The notes beneath the pieces are model-generated. The model had not been told where the DNA came from. It did not search any database and saw only the letters and a list, made by a program, of their open reading frames with translations. Of a stretch of DNA of 64,000 nucleotides, positions 18,100-27,032 are shown piece after piece; position 1 is the stretch's first letter; every line of letters begins with the position of its first letter. A program made the position numbers and the translations under genes. The stretch comes from JBOFZL01 sp051655155 (GTDB taxonomy: Bacteria > Bacillota > Clostridia > Peptostreptococcales > Filifactoraceae): contig JBOFZL010000031.1 in assembly GCA_051655155.1 (NCBI GenBank), positions 62,001 to 126,000 of the forward strand, in the 5' to 3' direction.

Positions 18100-19086
18100 A
18101 TGAAAATAATAATTACTGGGGGAGCAGGTTTTATTGGAGGAAATTTTGTACATTATATGTTAGATAAGTATAAGGACTATAAGATTATTTGCGTAGATTC
18201 TTTAACCTATGCAGGAAATATGTCTACCTTAGAAACGGCTTTAGAAAATCAAAACTTTGAGTTTGTAAATGCTAGTATAGTGGATAGAGAGGCTATGGAT
18301 AGGCTTTTTGCAGCATTTAAACCGAACATAGTTGTAAACTTTGCTGCTGAATCTCATGTTGATAGATCTATAGAAAATCCAGGGATATTCTTAGAAACCA
18401 ATATAATGGGTACTCAAGTTTTATTGGATATGTGTAGAAAATATCAAGTAGAAAGATTTCATCAAGTATCTACAGATGAGGTATATGGAGATTTACCACT
18501 GGATAGACCAGACTTATTCTTTACAGAAGAAACGCCAATTCATACTTCAAGTCCATATTCTGCCAGCAAGGCTAGTGCAGACTTATTGGTCTTAGCATAT
18601 CATAGAACTTATAAACTGCCAGTTACGGTTTCAAGATGTTCAAATAATTATGGACCATACCACTTCCCAGAGAAGCTGATTCCTTTAATGATAATAAATG
18701 CATTAGGGAACAAGAGTCTACCAGTATATGGCAAGGGAGAAAACGTAAGAGATTGGCTATATGTGGAGGATCATTGTTCTGCTATAGACCTTATTATTCA
18801 TAAGGGCAGAGTAGGAGAGGTATATAATATAGGTGGACATAACGAAAAAACTAACTTAGAAGTAGTTCAAACTATTATTAGAGAATTAGGTAAGTCAGAA
18901 GAGCTAATAAGTTATGTAACCGATAGAGCAGGTCATGACCTACGTTATGCCATTGATCCAACAAAGATTCACGGTGAATTAGGTTGGCTGCCTGCGACAC
19001 CTTTTGAAAAAGGAATAAAACAAACTATAAATTGGTACTTGGAAAATAAAGATTGGTGGGAAGAAATATTATCATATGAATATTAG
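18100..19086 (+). CDS. rfbB: dTDP-glucose 4,6-dehydratase (RmlB/RfbB)
   Basis: A 328-residue short-chain dehydrogenase/reductase of extended type. NAD-binding TGGAGFIGGNF, catalytic STDEVYGDL (Thr, Asp, Glu) and YSASKASADLLV (Tyr, Lys), plus SRCSNNYGPYHFPEKLIPL and the substrate loop VRDWLYVEDHCSAI. It converts dTDP-glucose to dTDP-4-keto-6-deoxyglucose. Cotranscribed with rfbA. A 162-base gap without an obvious terminator follows before the next glycosyltransferase. Confidence 0.96.
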   Translation: MKIIITGGAGFIGGNFVHYMLDKYKDYKIICVDSLTYAGNMSTLETALENQNFEFVNASIVDREAMDRLFAAFKPNIVVNFAAESHVDRSIENPGIFLETNIMGTQVLLDMCRKYQVERFHQVSTDEVYGDLPLDRPDLFFTEETPIHTSSPYSASKASADLLVLAYHRTYKLPVTVSRCSNNYGPYHFPEKLIPLMIINALGNKSLPVYGKGENVRDWLYVEDHCSAIDLIIHKGRVGEVYNIGGHNEKTNLEVVQTIIRELGKSEELISYVTDRAGHDLRYAIDPTKIHGELGWLPATPFEKGIKQTINWYLENKDWWEEILSYEY

Positions 19087-19248
19087 CTATAAATGTGAAA
19101 AGATACATGTTTTTTCGAAGTTAGTTATATTATGATATATTAATTTTAAGGTTAGTTTAAATGGCTATTGCTTGTAAACAAAGTGTTTATATGATACTAT
19201 GTGAAAGAATATAAAGATGATAAAGTATAAGAATTATTAGGAGATAGT

Positions 19249-20520
19249 ATGAAAGATAAATTGTTAAAAATAATATTGAATTTCACAGATAGATTTAAGC
19301 CGATAATCATAAAAATAATTCCAATCGAGATACTAAGATTAACAAAAAAAAGTATAATAAATAATTATACTAACTTTAAAAACTATAACCGTGAAGCCTT
19401 CGAAAGATATTTTTATCCAGAAGGTATAAATGTAATAGGAGCAATAAAATCTGAAATTGGACTAGGGCAAAGCTGTAGACTCCTTGCTAGAGCAGTATTG
19501 AACACCAATTTGCCATCAACTATATATAACTATAAAATAACAAATTCTGTACAGCAAAAGGATAATACGTTTGATAATGTTACAGATATTGAAATTAAAT
19601 ATAATATAAACATAATACACATTAATCCATATGATATGCCATTAGCTGTTGCTACGTTAGGCATGGAATTTTGGAATAAAAGATACAATATAGGATATTG
19701 GCTATGGGAGCTAGAAGAATTTCCTAAGGAATGGGAATCACATTTTAAATATGTTGATGAAATATGGACACCGTCTGATTTTGTTTCCCAATCAATAAGA
19801 AAGAGTACAAACCTACCTGTAAGAACTATACCATATGCAATAAAAGCTGATAGTTCTGAAGTTATGGATAGAGAGTACTTTAATCTTCCTAAAGATAAAT
19901 TTTTGTTTATAACTATGTTTGATAGTAATAGCACGATGGGAAGGAAAAATCCTCTAGGAGCAATAAATGCTTATAAACAAGCCTTTAGAGATGATGATGA
20001 TAGTGTGGGACTTATTATAAAAGTTAATAATGGACAAAAAAGTGATATACAAAAAATAAAGGAACTTCTTATAGGGTATAAGAATATTTTTATAATTGAT
20101 AAGATATTAGAAAAAATAGAGGTCAATTCTCTTATAAAAGATAGTGATGTGTTAATATCGCTACATCGTGCAGAAGGGTATGGGTTACCAATAGCAGAAG
20201 CAATGTTTTTAGGTACACCAACTATTGCAACGAATTGGTCATCAAACGTAGAATTTTCATCAAAAGAAAGAAATTGCTTGGTAGACTATACACTAATTAA
20301 CATAGAAGAAGACTATGCTATGTATAAAAAAGGGAATAGATGGGCTGATCCAGATATTAATCATGCGGCACAATATATGGTGAAATTGAAAAATGACAAA
20401 ATTTATTATAATAGTATAAGAGTAAAGGCCAAAGAATACATGGAACAACACTTAAATAAAGATAATATTTCAAAAATCATAGAAAATAGGATAAAAGAGA
20501 TTTTGGAAGGAAGAGGATAA
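19249..20520 (+). CDS. Glycosyltransferase family 4/1 (GT-B fold)
   Basis: A 423-residue protein. The C-terminal half has the GT-B donor-site pattern: DSDVLISLHRAEGYGLPIAE (the EGYGLP loop and following Glu), then FLGTPTIATNWSSNVEF. N-terminal sequences INVIGAIKSEIGLGQSCR and GYWLWELEEFPKEW, and YVDEIWTPSDFV in the middle, are typical of polysaccharide GT4 enzymes of the WbdA/MtfB kind. The donor is probably GDP-mannose or a derivative, given the downstream genes, but this is inference. SD TAGGAGA. The stop overlaps the next start (TAATG), so translation is coupled. Confidence 0.88.
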   Translation: MKDKLLKIILNFTDRFKPIIIKIIPIEILRLTKKSIINNYTNFKNYNREAFERYFYPEGINVIGAIKSEIGLGQSCRLLARAVLNTNLPSTIYNYKITNSVQQKDNTFDNVTDIEIKYNINIIHINPYDMPLAVATLGMEFWNKRYNIGYWLWELEEFPKEWESHFKYVDEIWTPSDFVSQSIRKSTNLPVRTIPYAIKADSSEVMDREYFNLPKDKFLFITMFDSNSTMGRKNPLGAINAYKQAFRDDDDSVGLIIKVNNGQKSDIQKIKELLIGYKNIFIIDKILEKIEVNSLIKDSDVLISLHRAEGYGLPIAEAMFLGTPTIATNWSSNVEFSSKERNCLVDYTLINIEEDYAMYKKGNRWADPDINHAAQYMVKLKNDKIYYNSIRVKAKEYMEQHLNKDNISKIIENRIKEILEGRG

Positions 20521-22244
20521 TGAATACAAAAGAGGGGTATAAGAAAAACTACAATAATTGGATGAACAACTTAAAAAATGATAGAATATTAAGAGCAGAA
20601 CTTGATGAAATGATGAATAATGATAATATAATCAAAGAGTGTTTTTATAAAAATTTAGAATTTGGCACAGGTGGATTAAGAGGGATAATTGGTGTAGGCA
20701 CAAATCGAATAAATAAATATACAGTTAGGAAGGCTACGCAAGGATTAGCAAACTATTTAATTAAAATGATAGATAGTGGGAAAAGTGTTGCAATAGCATA
20801 TGATTCGAGAAATTTTTCTAAAGAATTCGCGCTTGAAGCTGCCTTAGTCTTAGTAGCAAATGGGATTAAGACGTATTTATTTGAAAGTTTAAGACCAACA
20901 CCTGAACTGTCATACGCTGTAAGATTTTTAAAGTGTAACGCAGGAATTGTAATAACTGCAAGCCATAATCCCAAAGAATATAATGGATATAAGGTGTACG
21001 GTTCTGATGGTGGACAAATAACTTTAGAGATGGCAGAGGGAATAATAAAAGAGATTAATACATTGGATGTGTTTCAAGATATAAAAATTGTTAAAGAAGA
21101 AATAGCAGAAAAAGGGAGTATGTTAGCATATATCGGTGAAGAAATTGATAGAAATTATCTTGAGAATGTATCTAAAATAACTAAAAACCAAAATTTAAAT
21201 GAGTCAGATCGCAATATTAAAATAGTATATACCCCACTTCACGGATCTGGTCTACTGTTAATAACTAAAATTCTAGAAAAAAATGGATATAAGAATGTTT
21301 ATTTAGTAAATGAACAAATCGATCCAGATGGTAATTTTCCTACAGTTAAATCTCCAAATCCTGAAGAAAGAGAGTCACTAGCTATGGCAATTGAAATGGC
21401 TAAAAAAATTGATGCAGACATAGTTCTTGGAACGGATCCAGATGGAGATAGAGTGGGCGTGGCAATAAAGTATCGTGGAGAATATAGATTACTTACAGGA
21501 AATCAAATAGGAGCTTTGCTAAGCTATTATATTGTGAACAATAGATTTAATCCAAAAAATAATGATGCCATAGTTAAAACCATAGTAACATCAGAGTTAG
21601 GTGCTAGTATAGCAGAATCAAAGGGAGTTAAAGTGTTTAACACTCTCACAGGATTCAAATTCATAGGAGAAAAAATAAAAGAATTTGAAGAGAATAACAG
21701 TTATAACTTTTTGTTAGGCTATGAAGAGAGTTATGGATATTTAGCAGGCACTTTTGTAAGAGACAAGGATGCAATAATTGCATCAGCGCTTATAACGGAG
21801 ATGGTAGCATACTATCAGAGCAAGGGTTTATCTCCGATTAAACTACTGGAACAGATATACAATGAATATGGATACTACACAGAAGAGCTGGAAAGTTTTA
21901 TTTTCAAGGGGATAGAAGGACAGGCTAAGATACAGCAAATAGTAAGAGATTTTAAAGATAGAGATAAATTACTAGAAACATTTGAAAATATAGATAGCAT
22001 AGAAGACTATGAACTTAGAAAAGTGTATAGGGTTGATAATAACATCGAAATAGATTTAGAACTTCCAAAATCAGATGTAATTAAAGTGAAGTTTAAAGAT
22101 AAATCATGGTTTGCTATAAGACCATCAGGCACAGAACCAAAGCTAAAAATATATTATTCTATGGTAGATAATAAGGAAGATGAGTCAAAAAACAAACTAA
22201 ATAAAATAAAAGGACAAATATCAGAATTGATTAACATACGATAG
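20520..22244 (+). CDS. Phosphoglucomutase/phosphomannomutase (PgcA/ManB type)
   Basis: A 574-residue alpha-D-phosphohexomutase. The phosphoserine loop is TASHNPKEYNGYK, the metal loop is GTDPDGDRVG, the sugar loop includes GYEESYGYLAG, and the phosphate-binding C-terminal loop is AIRPSGTEPKLKIY. The length matches the Gram-positive PgcA group, which often interconverts glucose-6-P/glucose-1-P. Within this locus, mannose-6-P/mannose-1-P activity is expected because ManA and ManC flank it. Coupled to the upstream glycosyltransferase (1-base overlap) and 17 bases before manA. Confidence 0.93.
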   Translation: MNTKEGYKKNYNNWMNNLKNDRILRAELDEMMNNDNIIKECFYKNLEFGTGGLRGIIGVGTNRINKYTVRKATQGLANYLIKMIDSGKSVAIAYDSRNFSKEFALEAALVLVANGIKTYLFESLRPTPELSYAVRFLKCNAGIVITASHNPKEYNGYKVYGSDGGQITLEMAEGIIKEINTLDVFQDIKIVKEEIAEKGSMLAYIGEEIDRNYLENVSKITKNQNLNESDRNIKIVYTPLHGSGLLLITKILEKNGYKNVYLVNEQIDPDGNFPTVKSPNPEERESLAMAIEMAKKIDADIVLGTDPDGDRVGVAIKYRGEYRLLTGNQIGALLSYYIVNNRFNPKNNDAIVKTIVTSELGASIAESKGVKVFNTLTGFKFIGEKIKEFEENNSYNFLLGYEESYGYLAGTFVRDKDAIIASALITEMVAYYQSKGLSPIKLLEQIYNEYGYYTEELESFIFKGIEGQAKIQQIVRDFKDRDKLLETFENIDSIEDYELRKVYRVDNNIEIDLELPKSDVIKVKFKDKSWFAIRPSGTEPKLKIYYSMVDNKEDESKNKLNKIKGQISELINIR

Positions 22245-22261
22245 AAGCAAGGAGAATATCA

Positions 22262-23215
22262 ATGTATCCAATGAAAATGCAACCTGTTCCAAAGGATTAT
22301 CTTTGGGGTGGAGCAAAACTAAAAACCATTTTTGGAAAAAGTGGAGCATCAACTGTAATGGCAGAGAGCTGGGAATTAAGTTGCTGTCAAGATGGCTTAA
22401 CATATATATCTAATGGAGCGTATAAGGGTAGCACTCTTCTAAATATCTTGGAAAAGTATCCTGTGTATGTAGGTGAATCAGATATAAATGAATTTCCGAT
22501 ATTAATAAAACTGATAGACGCAAAAGCGAATCTGTCTATTCAAGTACATCCTTCAGACACTACTGCAAAAGCAGAGTTAGGAGAGCAAGGAAAGGCAGAA
22601 ATGTGGTATATAATAGATGCTGAAAAGGGGAGTTATATATACTACGGCATAAACAAAGATGTAAGCAGAGCAGAATTTGAAGAAAAGATTAAAGATGGAA
22701 GTATTTGCGAGGTGCTGAATAAAGTATATGTAAATAAGGGAGATTTATTTTACATACTCCCAGGAACTATACATGCAATAGGAGCAGGTTGCTTAATTGC
22801 GGAAGTTCAACAAAGTTCCAATACAACATTCCGAGTATATGACTATGATAGAATAGATTCAAATGGGAATAAAAGAGATTTGCAAATAGAGAGAGCCTTA
22901 GAGGTTACAAATCTAACGCCTATTATTCCGGACAATGAAAAAAACTGTGATGCTATTTCTACCAATGATTTCATTAAAACTGATATATTTAATTGTGAAC
23001 ACTTTAAGGTCGCTAAAATTGAAACTAAAACTAGCATAAGTTTAAATAGCGTAAGGCAAACATTTCAATCACTATTATTTATAGAAGGGGAAGGAATAAT
23101 ATCTCATAAGGGTAATACCTATGAATTTAAAGCTGGAGATAGCTATTTTATGCCGGCAGGAATAGGTACTTACAGTATTGAAGGTAAAGCAACTATACTA
23201 TTATCATCACTATAA
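22262..23215 (+). CDS. manA: Mannose-6-phosphate isomerase, class I
   Basis: A 317-residue cupin enzyme of the short Firmicutes type. Motifs: KDYLWGGAKLKTIFGK, the zinc-site LSIQVHPSD, EMWYIIDA, and ILPGTIHAIGAGCLIAEVQQ with SSNTTFRVYDYDR after it. It converts fructose-6-phosphate to mannose-6-phosphate, the entry to GDP-mannose. The stop codon is directly followed by an 11-G run that forms the ribosome site of the next gene. Confidence 0.94.
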   Translation: MYPMKMQPVPKDYLWGGAKLKTIFGKSGASTVMAESWELSCCQDGLTYISNGAYKGSTLLNILEKYPVYVGESDINEFPILIKLIDAKANLSIQVHPSDTTAKAELGEQGKAEMWYIIDAEKGSYIYYGINKDVSRAEFEEKIKDGSICEVLNKVYVNKGDLFYILPGTIHAIGAGCLIAEVQQSSNTTFRVYDYDRIDSNGNKRDLQIERALEVTNLTPIIPDNEKNCDAISTNDFIKTDIFNCEHFKVAKIETKTSISLNSVRQTFQSLLFIEGEGIISHKGNTYEFKAGDSYFMPAGIGTYSIEGKATILLSSL

Positions 23216-23226
23216 GGGGGGGGGGG
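23216..23226 (+). repeat. Poly(G)11 tract acting as ribosome-binding region of manC
   Basis: Eleven consecutive G residues begin right after the manA stop codon and end 6 bases before the manC ATG (GGGGG...AAGAGA-ATG). G runs of this length are slippage-prone, and this one lies in an AT-rich genome at the Shine-Dalgarno position. Confidence 0.85.
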
Positions 23227-23232
23227 AAGAGA

Positions 23233-24312
23233 ATGAAGAAGACTGCATTGATAATGGCAGGAGGTAGAGGGGAAAGATTTTGGCCTAAAAGTAGAAAAAA
23301 TTTACCAAAACAATTTCTATCATTAACTGATGATGGAAAGACAATGATACAGCATACTGTGGAGAGAATACTTCCACTGGTCGATATGGAAGATATATAT
23401 ATATCAACCAATAATGATTATAAGAACTTGGTAATGGAACAACTGCCTCGGATTCCAGAAAAAAATATACTTTGTGAGCCAATAGGGAAGAATACAGCTC
23501 CTTGTATAGGTTTAGCAGCTGTCCACATAGAAAAAAAATATAAGGACGCAATAATGATGATATTACCCAGTGATCATCTAATAAAGTATAACACTATGTT
23601 TATTTCTACACTAAAAGATGCATGTACAATAGCGGAAAGAGATACAAACATAGTAACGCTAGGGATAACGCCGGACTATCCTGAAACTGGATATGGATAT
23701 ATTAAGTTCAATCCAGAGGCAGTAGATAGATATACAAAAAGAGCATATGAAGTAGATAAGTTCGTTGAAAAACCTAGTTTAGAGACTGCTAAATCTTATA
23801 TAGAATCAGAACAATACTTGTGGAATAGTGGCATGTTTGTTTGGAAGATATCATCAATATTAGAAAATTTTAAAACTCTCATGCCAACAATGTATGAAGG
23901 ATTGTTAACGATACAAAAATCTATAAGCACGGAAGAAGAAATGAGAGTTTTAGAAATGGTATTTAACTCTTTTGAGTCAGAATCTATAGACTATGGAATA
24001 ATGGAAAAGGCTAGTCATATATATACTATACCGGGAACATTTGGTTGGGACGATGTGGGAAGCTGGTTGGCGATAGAAAGAATTAATAAGACTAATGAAT
24101 ATGGTAACGTAGCAAATGGAAATATAATAACTGTAAATACTAAAAGGACTACAATAATAGGAAATGATAAATTGATTGCGGCAGTAGGACTGGAAGATAT
24201 TATAATAGTTGATACAGAAGATGCCATCCTTGTGTGTGACAAGTCAAGCGCAGGAGATATCAAAAAAGTTTTAGAGAATCTGAAGGTTTGTAATAGAAAT
24301 CAATATATATAA
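23233..24312 (+). CDS. manC: Mannose-1-phosphate guanylyltransferase
   Basis: A 359-residue nucleotidyltransferase without a fused isomerase domain. Motifs: ALIMAGGRGERFWPKSR, the lysine-containing NLPKQFLSL, NILCEPIGKNTAPCIGLA (a GDP-mannose pyrophosphorylase signature), FVEKP and LWNSGMFVWK. It makes GDP-mannose from mannose-1-P and GTP. It is followed by Gmd 12 bases downstream, so most GDP-mannose probably flows to a GDP-6-deoxy sugar, with some used directly. Translation starts behind the G11 tract. Confidence 0.95.
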   Translation: MKKTALIMAGGRGERFWPKSRKNLPKQFLSLTDDGKTMIQHTVERILPLVDMEDIYISTNNDYKNLVMEQLPRIPEKNILCEPIGKNTAPCIGLAAVHIEKKYKDAIMMILPSDHLIKYNTMFISTLKDACTIAERDTNIVTLGITPDYPETGYGYIKFNPEAVDRYTKRAYEVDKFVEKPSLETAKSYIESEQYLWNSGMFVWKISSILENFKTLMPTMYEGLLTIQKSISTEEEMRVLEMVFNSFESESIDYGIMEKASHIYTIPGTFGWDDVGSWLAIERINKTNEYGNVANGNIITVNTKRTTIIGNDKLIAAVGLEDIIIVDTEDAILVCDKSSAGDIKKVLENLKVCNRNQYI

Positions 24313-24324
24313 AGGAGATTAGAG

Positions 24325-25359
24325 ATGAAGAGAGCGTTAATAACGGGAATAACAGGACAAGATGGTTCATACCTAGCAGAGTTATTATTAGAGAAAGGGT
24401 ATGAAGTTTATGGAATAATGAGAAGAAAAAGCGTAGTGGATTATGGGAATGTGGAACATATAAAAGAGAAAATTAATTTTATATATGCAGACATGACAGA
24501 TGTGGTATCTCTTATAAATGCAATGAAAATATCAAAAGCTGATGAAGTATATAATTTAGCAGCACAGTCATTTGTTGGAACAAGCTGGGAACAGCCTGTA
24601 GCAACTTTAGACATTGATGGAGCAGGTGTTGTTAATCTGCTAGAAGCTATAAGAGTAGTTAAGCCAGAGGCAAGATTTTATCAAGCGTCCACCAGCGAAA
24701 TGTTTGGACTTGTGCAAGAAATCCCTCAAAAGGAAACAACTCCATTTTATCCAAGAAGTCCTTATGGAGTAGCAAAACTATATGGACATTGGATAACAAA
24801 AAATTATAGAGAAAGCTATGATATGTATGCTTGTTCAGGAATATTGTTCAACCACGAAAGCGAAAGACGTGGGAAAGAATTTGTTACTCGTAAAATAACA
24901 GATGCTGTAGCTCGTATAAAGTTTGGTGTGCAAGAGGTACTAGAGCTAGGTAATATGGACTCTAAGAGAGACTGGGGTCATTCAAAGGATTATGTACAGG
25001 CTATGTGGCTAATGCTTCAAGGTGATGTGGCAGATGACTATGTGGTTGCAACAAATGAGACAAGAACTGTAAGAGAATTTGTTGAAACATCATTTAAACT
25101 TATAGGGATTGATATTAAATGGTCAGGAACTGGTGTTGATGAAGTGGGCGTGGATGTTGTTACAGGTAAAACTGTTGTAAAAATAAATCCAAAGTTTTTC
25201 AGACCGGCAGAAGTTGATATTTTAATAGGAAATCCAGCTAAGATAGAGAAATTACTAAATTGGGAAAGAAAAATCTCTTTTGCCGAACTAGTTGAGAGAA
25301 TGGTTAATAATGATTTAGAGTTGGTGAAAAAAGAAATAAAGATAAAAAATATATTATAA
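24325..25359 (+). CDS. gmd: GDP-mannose 4,6-dehydratase
   Basis: A 344-residue extended SDR. NADP-binding TGITGQDGSYLAELLLEKGY, the catalytic STSEMFG and YPRSPYGVAKLYGHW (Tyr, Lys), and LFNHESERRGKEFVTRKIT, the Gmd-specific loop with Glu where Pro is common. GNMDSKRDWGHSKDYVQAMW follows. It yields GDP-4-keto-6-deoxymannose, precursor of GDP-D-rhamnose, GDP-L-fucose or others. No fucose synthase (Fcl) is visible; the SDR at 30.0 kb is the best candidate for the next step. SD AAAGGAGA. Confidence 0.96.
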   Translation: MKRALITGITGQDGSYLAELLLEKGYEVYGIMRRKSVVDYGNVEHIKEKINFIYADMTDVVSLINAMKISKADEVYNLAAQSFVGTSWEQPVATLDIDGAGVVNLLEAIRVVKPEARFYQASTSEMFGLVQEIPQKETTPFYPRSPYGVAKLYGHWITKNYRESYDMYACSGILFNHESERRGKEFVTRKITDAVARIKFGVQEVLELGNMDSKRDWGHSKDYVQAMWLMLQGDVADDYVVATNETRTVREFVETSFKLIGIDIKWSGTGVDEVGVDVVTGKTVVKINPKFFRPAEVDILIGNPAKIEKLLNWERKISFAELVERMVNNDLELVKKEIKIKNIL

Positions 25360-25404
25360 ATAATTATATAATATATTACAAGTAGCTATAGATAAGGAAA
25401 AAGA

Positions 25405-26181
25405 ATGAGAACAATAAAAGAAATATATCAGTATAGAGAGATGATAGCAAGCTTAGTTAAAAGAGATTTAAGAGGGAGATATAAAGGCTCTGTCTTAGGA
25501 TTTTTATGGACATTTATTAATCCACTATTGCAACTAGCAGTATATACTATGGTATTTTCGGTGATAATGAGAAGTGGTATAGATCAGTTCTATATATTCT
25601 TATTTGTTGCTCTAGTACCATGGATGTTTTTTGCAGCTTCCATAACATCAGGAGCAGGGGCAGTGCTAGCTCAAAAAAGTATGGTAAGTAAGATATACTT
25701 CCCTAGGGAAGTATTGCCTATTGCCAATGTGACCAGTGCCTTTGTCAATATGCTGCTTACGTTTATAGTAATATTTATAGTATTGATATTTAGTGGATTT
25801 GGAATTAGTATTCAAGCTATATTATACCTACCCATAATATTTTTTATAGAATATATTATGGCGCTGGGTATGGCATTTATAGCCTCATCTCTAACAGTGT
25901 ATTTTAGAGATTTAGAATATATATTAGGCATAGTAACTATGGCTTGGCAGTTCCTTTCACCTGTAATGTATTCTATAGACATGGTGCCTAAAGACTTATT
26001 ACCAATTTTTTACTTAAATCCAATGACAAATATAATAATAGCCTATAGGGATATTTTATATTATAAGCAGATTCCAGAGCTTGATACTCTATTGTGGGCA
26101 TTAATATTTGGTGTGGTTGTATTGGTTATAGGAGTGGTAGTGTTTAGTAAGTTGAAAAAAGGTTTTGCGGAGGAACTATAA
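25405..26181 (+). CDS. Polysaccharide ABC exporter, permease (Wzm/TagG type)
   Basis: A 258-residue ABC-2 membrane protein with six hydrophobic helices. N terminus RDLRGRYKGSVLGFLWTFIN and LLQLAVYTMVFS are hallmarks of Wzm/TagG/KpsM exporters; FFAASITSGAGAVLAQKSMVSKIYFP and LSPVMYSIDMVP also fit. It forms the channel that moves lipid-linked glycan across the membrane. Its stop overlaps the ATPase start by one base, so the two subunits are coupled. Confidence 0.94.
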   Translation: MRTIKEIYQYREMIASLVKRDLRGRYKGSVLGFLWTFINPLLQLAVYTMVFSVIMRSGIDQFYIFLFVALVPWMFFAASITSGAGAVLAQKSMVSKIYFPREVLPIANVTSAFVNMLLTFIVIFIVLIFSGFGISIQAILYLPIIFFIEYIMALGMAFIASSLTVYFRDLEYILGIVTMAWQFLSPVMYSIDMVPKDLLPIFYLNPMTNIIIAYRDILYYKQIPELDTLLWALIFGVVVLVIGVVVFSKLKKGFAEEL

Positions 26182-26915
26182 TGAATGCCATAGAAGTAAA
26201 TAATGTTCACAAAAAATTTAAAGTATTTCATGATAGAAGTATCAGCATAAAAGAACGTATTCTTTTTAGAAATCGAAATTACTATGAAGATAGATGGGTG
26301 TTAAATGGAGTAAGTTTTAATGTAGAAAAGGGTCAAAGTCTAGGTATAGTAGGCCATAATGGATGTGGTAAAAGTACTTTGCTAAAATTGTTGACAAGGA
26401 TAATATACCCCAATCAAGGAACAATCAAAATGGAGGGGAGAGTATCAAGTCTAATAGAGCTTGGTGCAGGATTTCATCCAGATATGAGTGGAAGAGAAAA
26501 TATATATATCAATGCAGCAATATTTGGACTAACAAGGAGAGAAATTGATAGCAGACTTAAAGCTATAATAGATTTTTCTGAGTTAGAGGAGTTTATAGAT
26601 AATCCTGTAAGAACATACTCATCTGGTATGTATATGAGATTGGCTTTTGCAGTGGCAATCAATGTTGATGCTGATATTATTCTTATAGATGAGATATTGG
26701 CAGTAGGTGATGCGAATTTTCAAATTAAGTGTTTTGATAGACTAAAGGAGCTTAAAGATAGTGGAGTTACAACAGTTCTAGTTTCCCACGACTCCAATAC
26801 GATAGAAAAATTTTGTGATAGCGTATTGTGGATTCATGAGGGGAAAATAAGAGCAAGTGGTGAATCAAAACAAGTTTTAGAAAAATATATGGAATATATG
26901 TCGAGTATAAGATAA
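26181..26915 (+). CDS. Polysaccharide ABC exporter, ATPase (Wzt/TagH type)
   Basis: A 244-residue ATPase: Walker A GHNGCGKSTLLKLL, the Wzt-type ELGAGFHPDMSGRENIY, signature YSSGMYMRLAFAVA, Walker B IILIDEILAVGD and the H-loop VLVSHD. The protein ends soon after the ABC domain, so it lacks the C-terminal carbohydrate-binding domain that couples chain termination to export in long Wzt proteins. This fits a glycan finished without a terminal-cap check, as in teichoic-acid or galactan exporters. Pairs with the preceding permease. Confidence 0.94.
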   Translation: MNAIEVNNVHKKFKVFHDRSISIKERILFRNRNYYEDRWVLNGVSFNVEKGQSLGIVGHNGCGKSTLLKLLTRIIYPNQGTIKMEGRVSSLIELGAGFHPDMSGRENIYINAAIFGLTRREIDSRLKAIIDFSELEEFIDNPVRTYSSGMYMRLAFAVAINVDADIILIDEILAVGDANFQIKCFDRLKELKDSGVTTVLVSHDSNTIEKFCDSVLWIHEGKIRASGESKQVLEKYMEYMSSIR

Positions 26916-27032
26916 GTGTTATTAATAATCTGAAAATCATAGGATTAGAAATAAAAAGTAGATTGGACATTGTTCGGAATAAAGAATTGTGGCGTACAAA
27001 AATATATAATATTAGTGTAGAGGAGTTAATAA

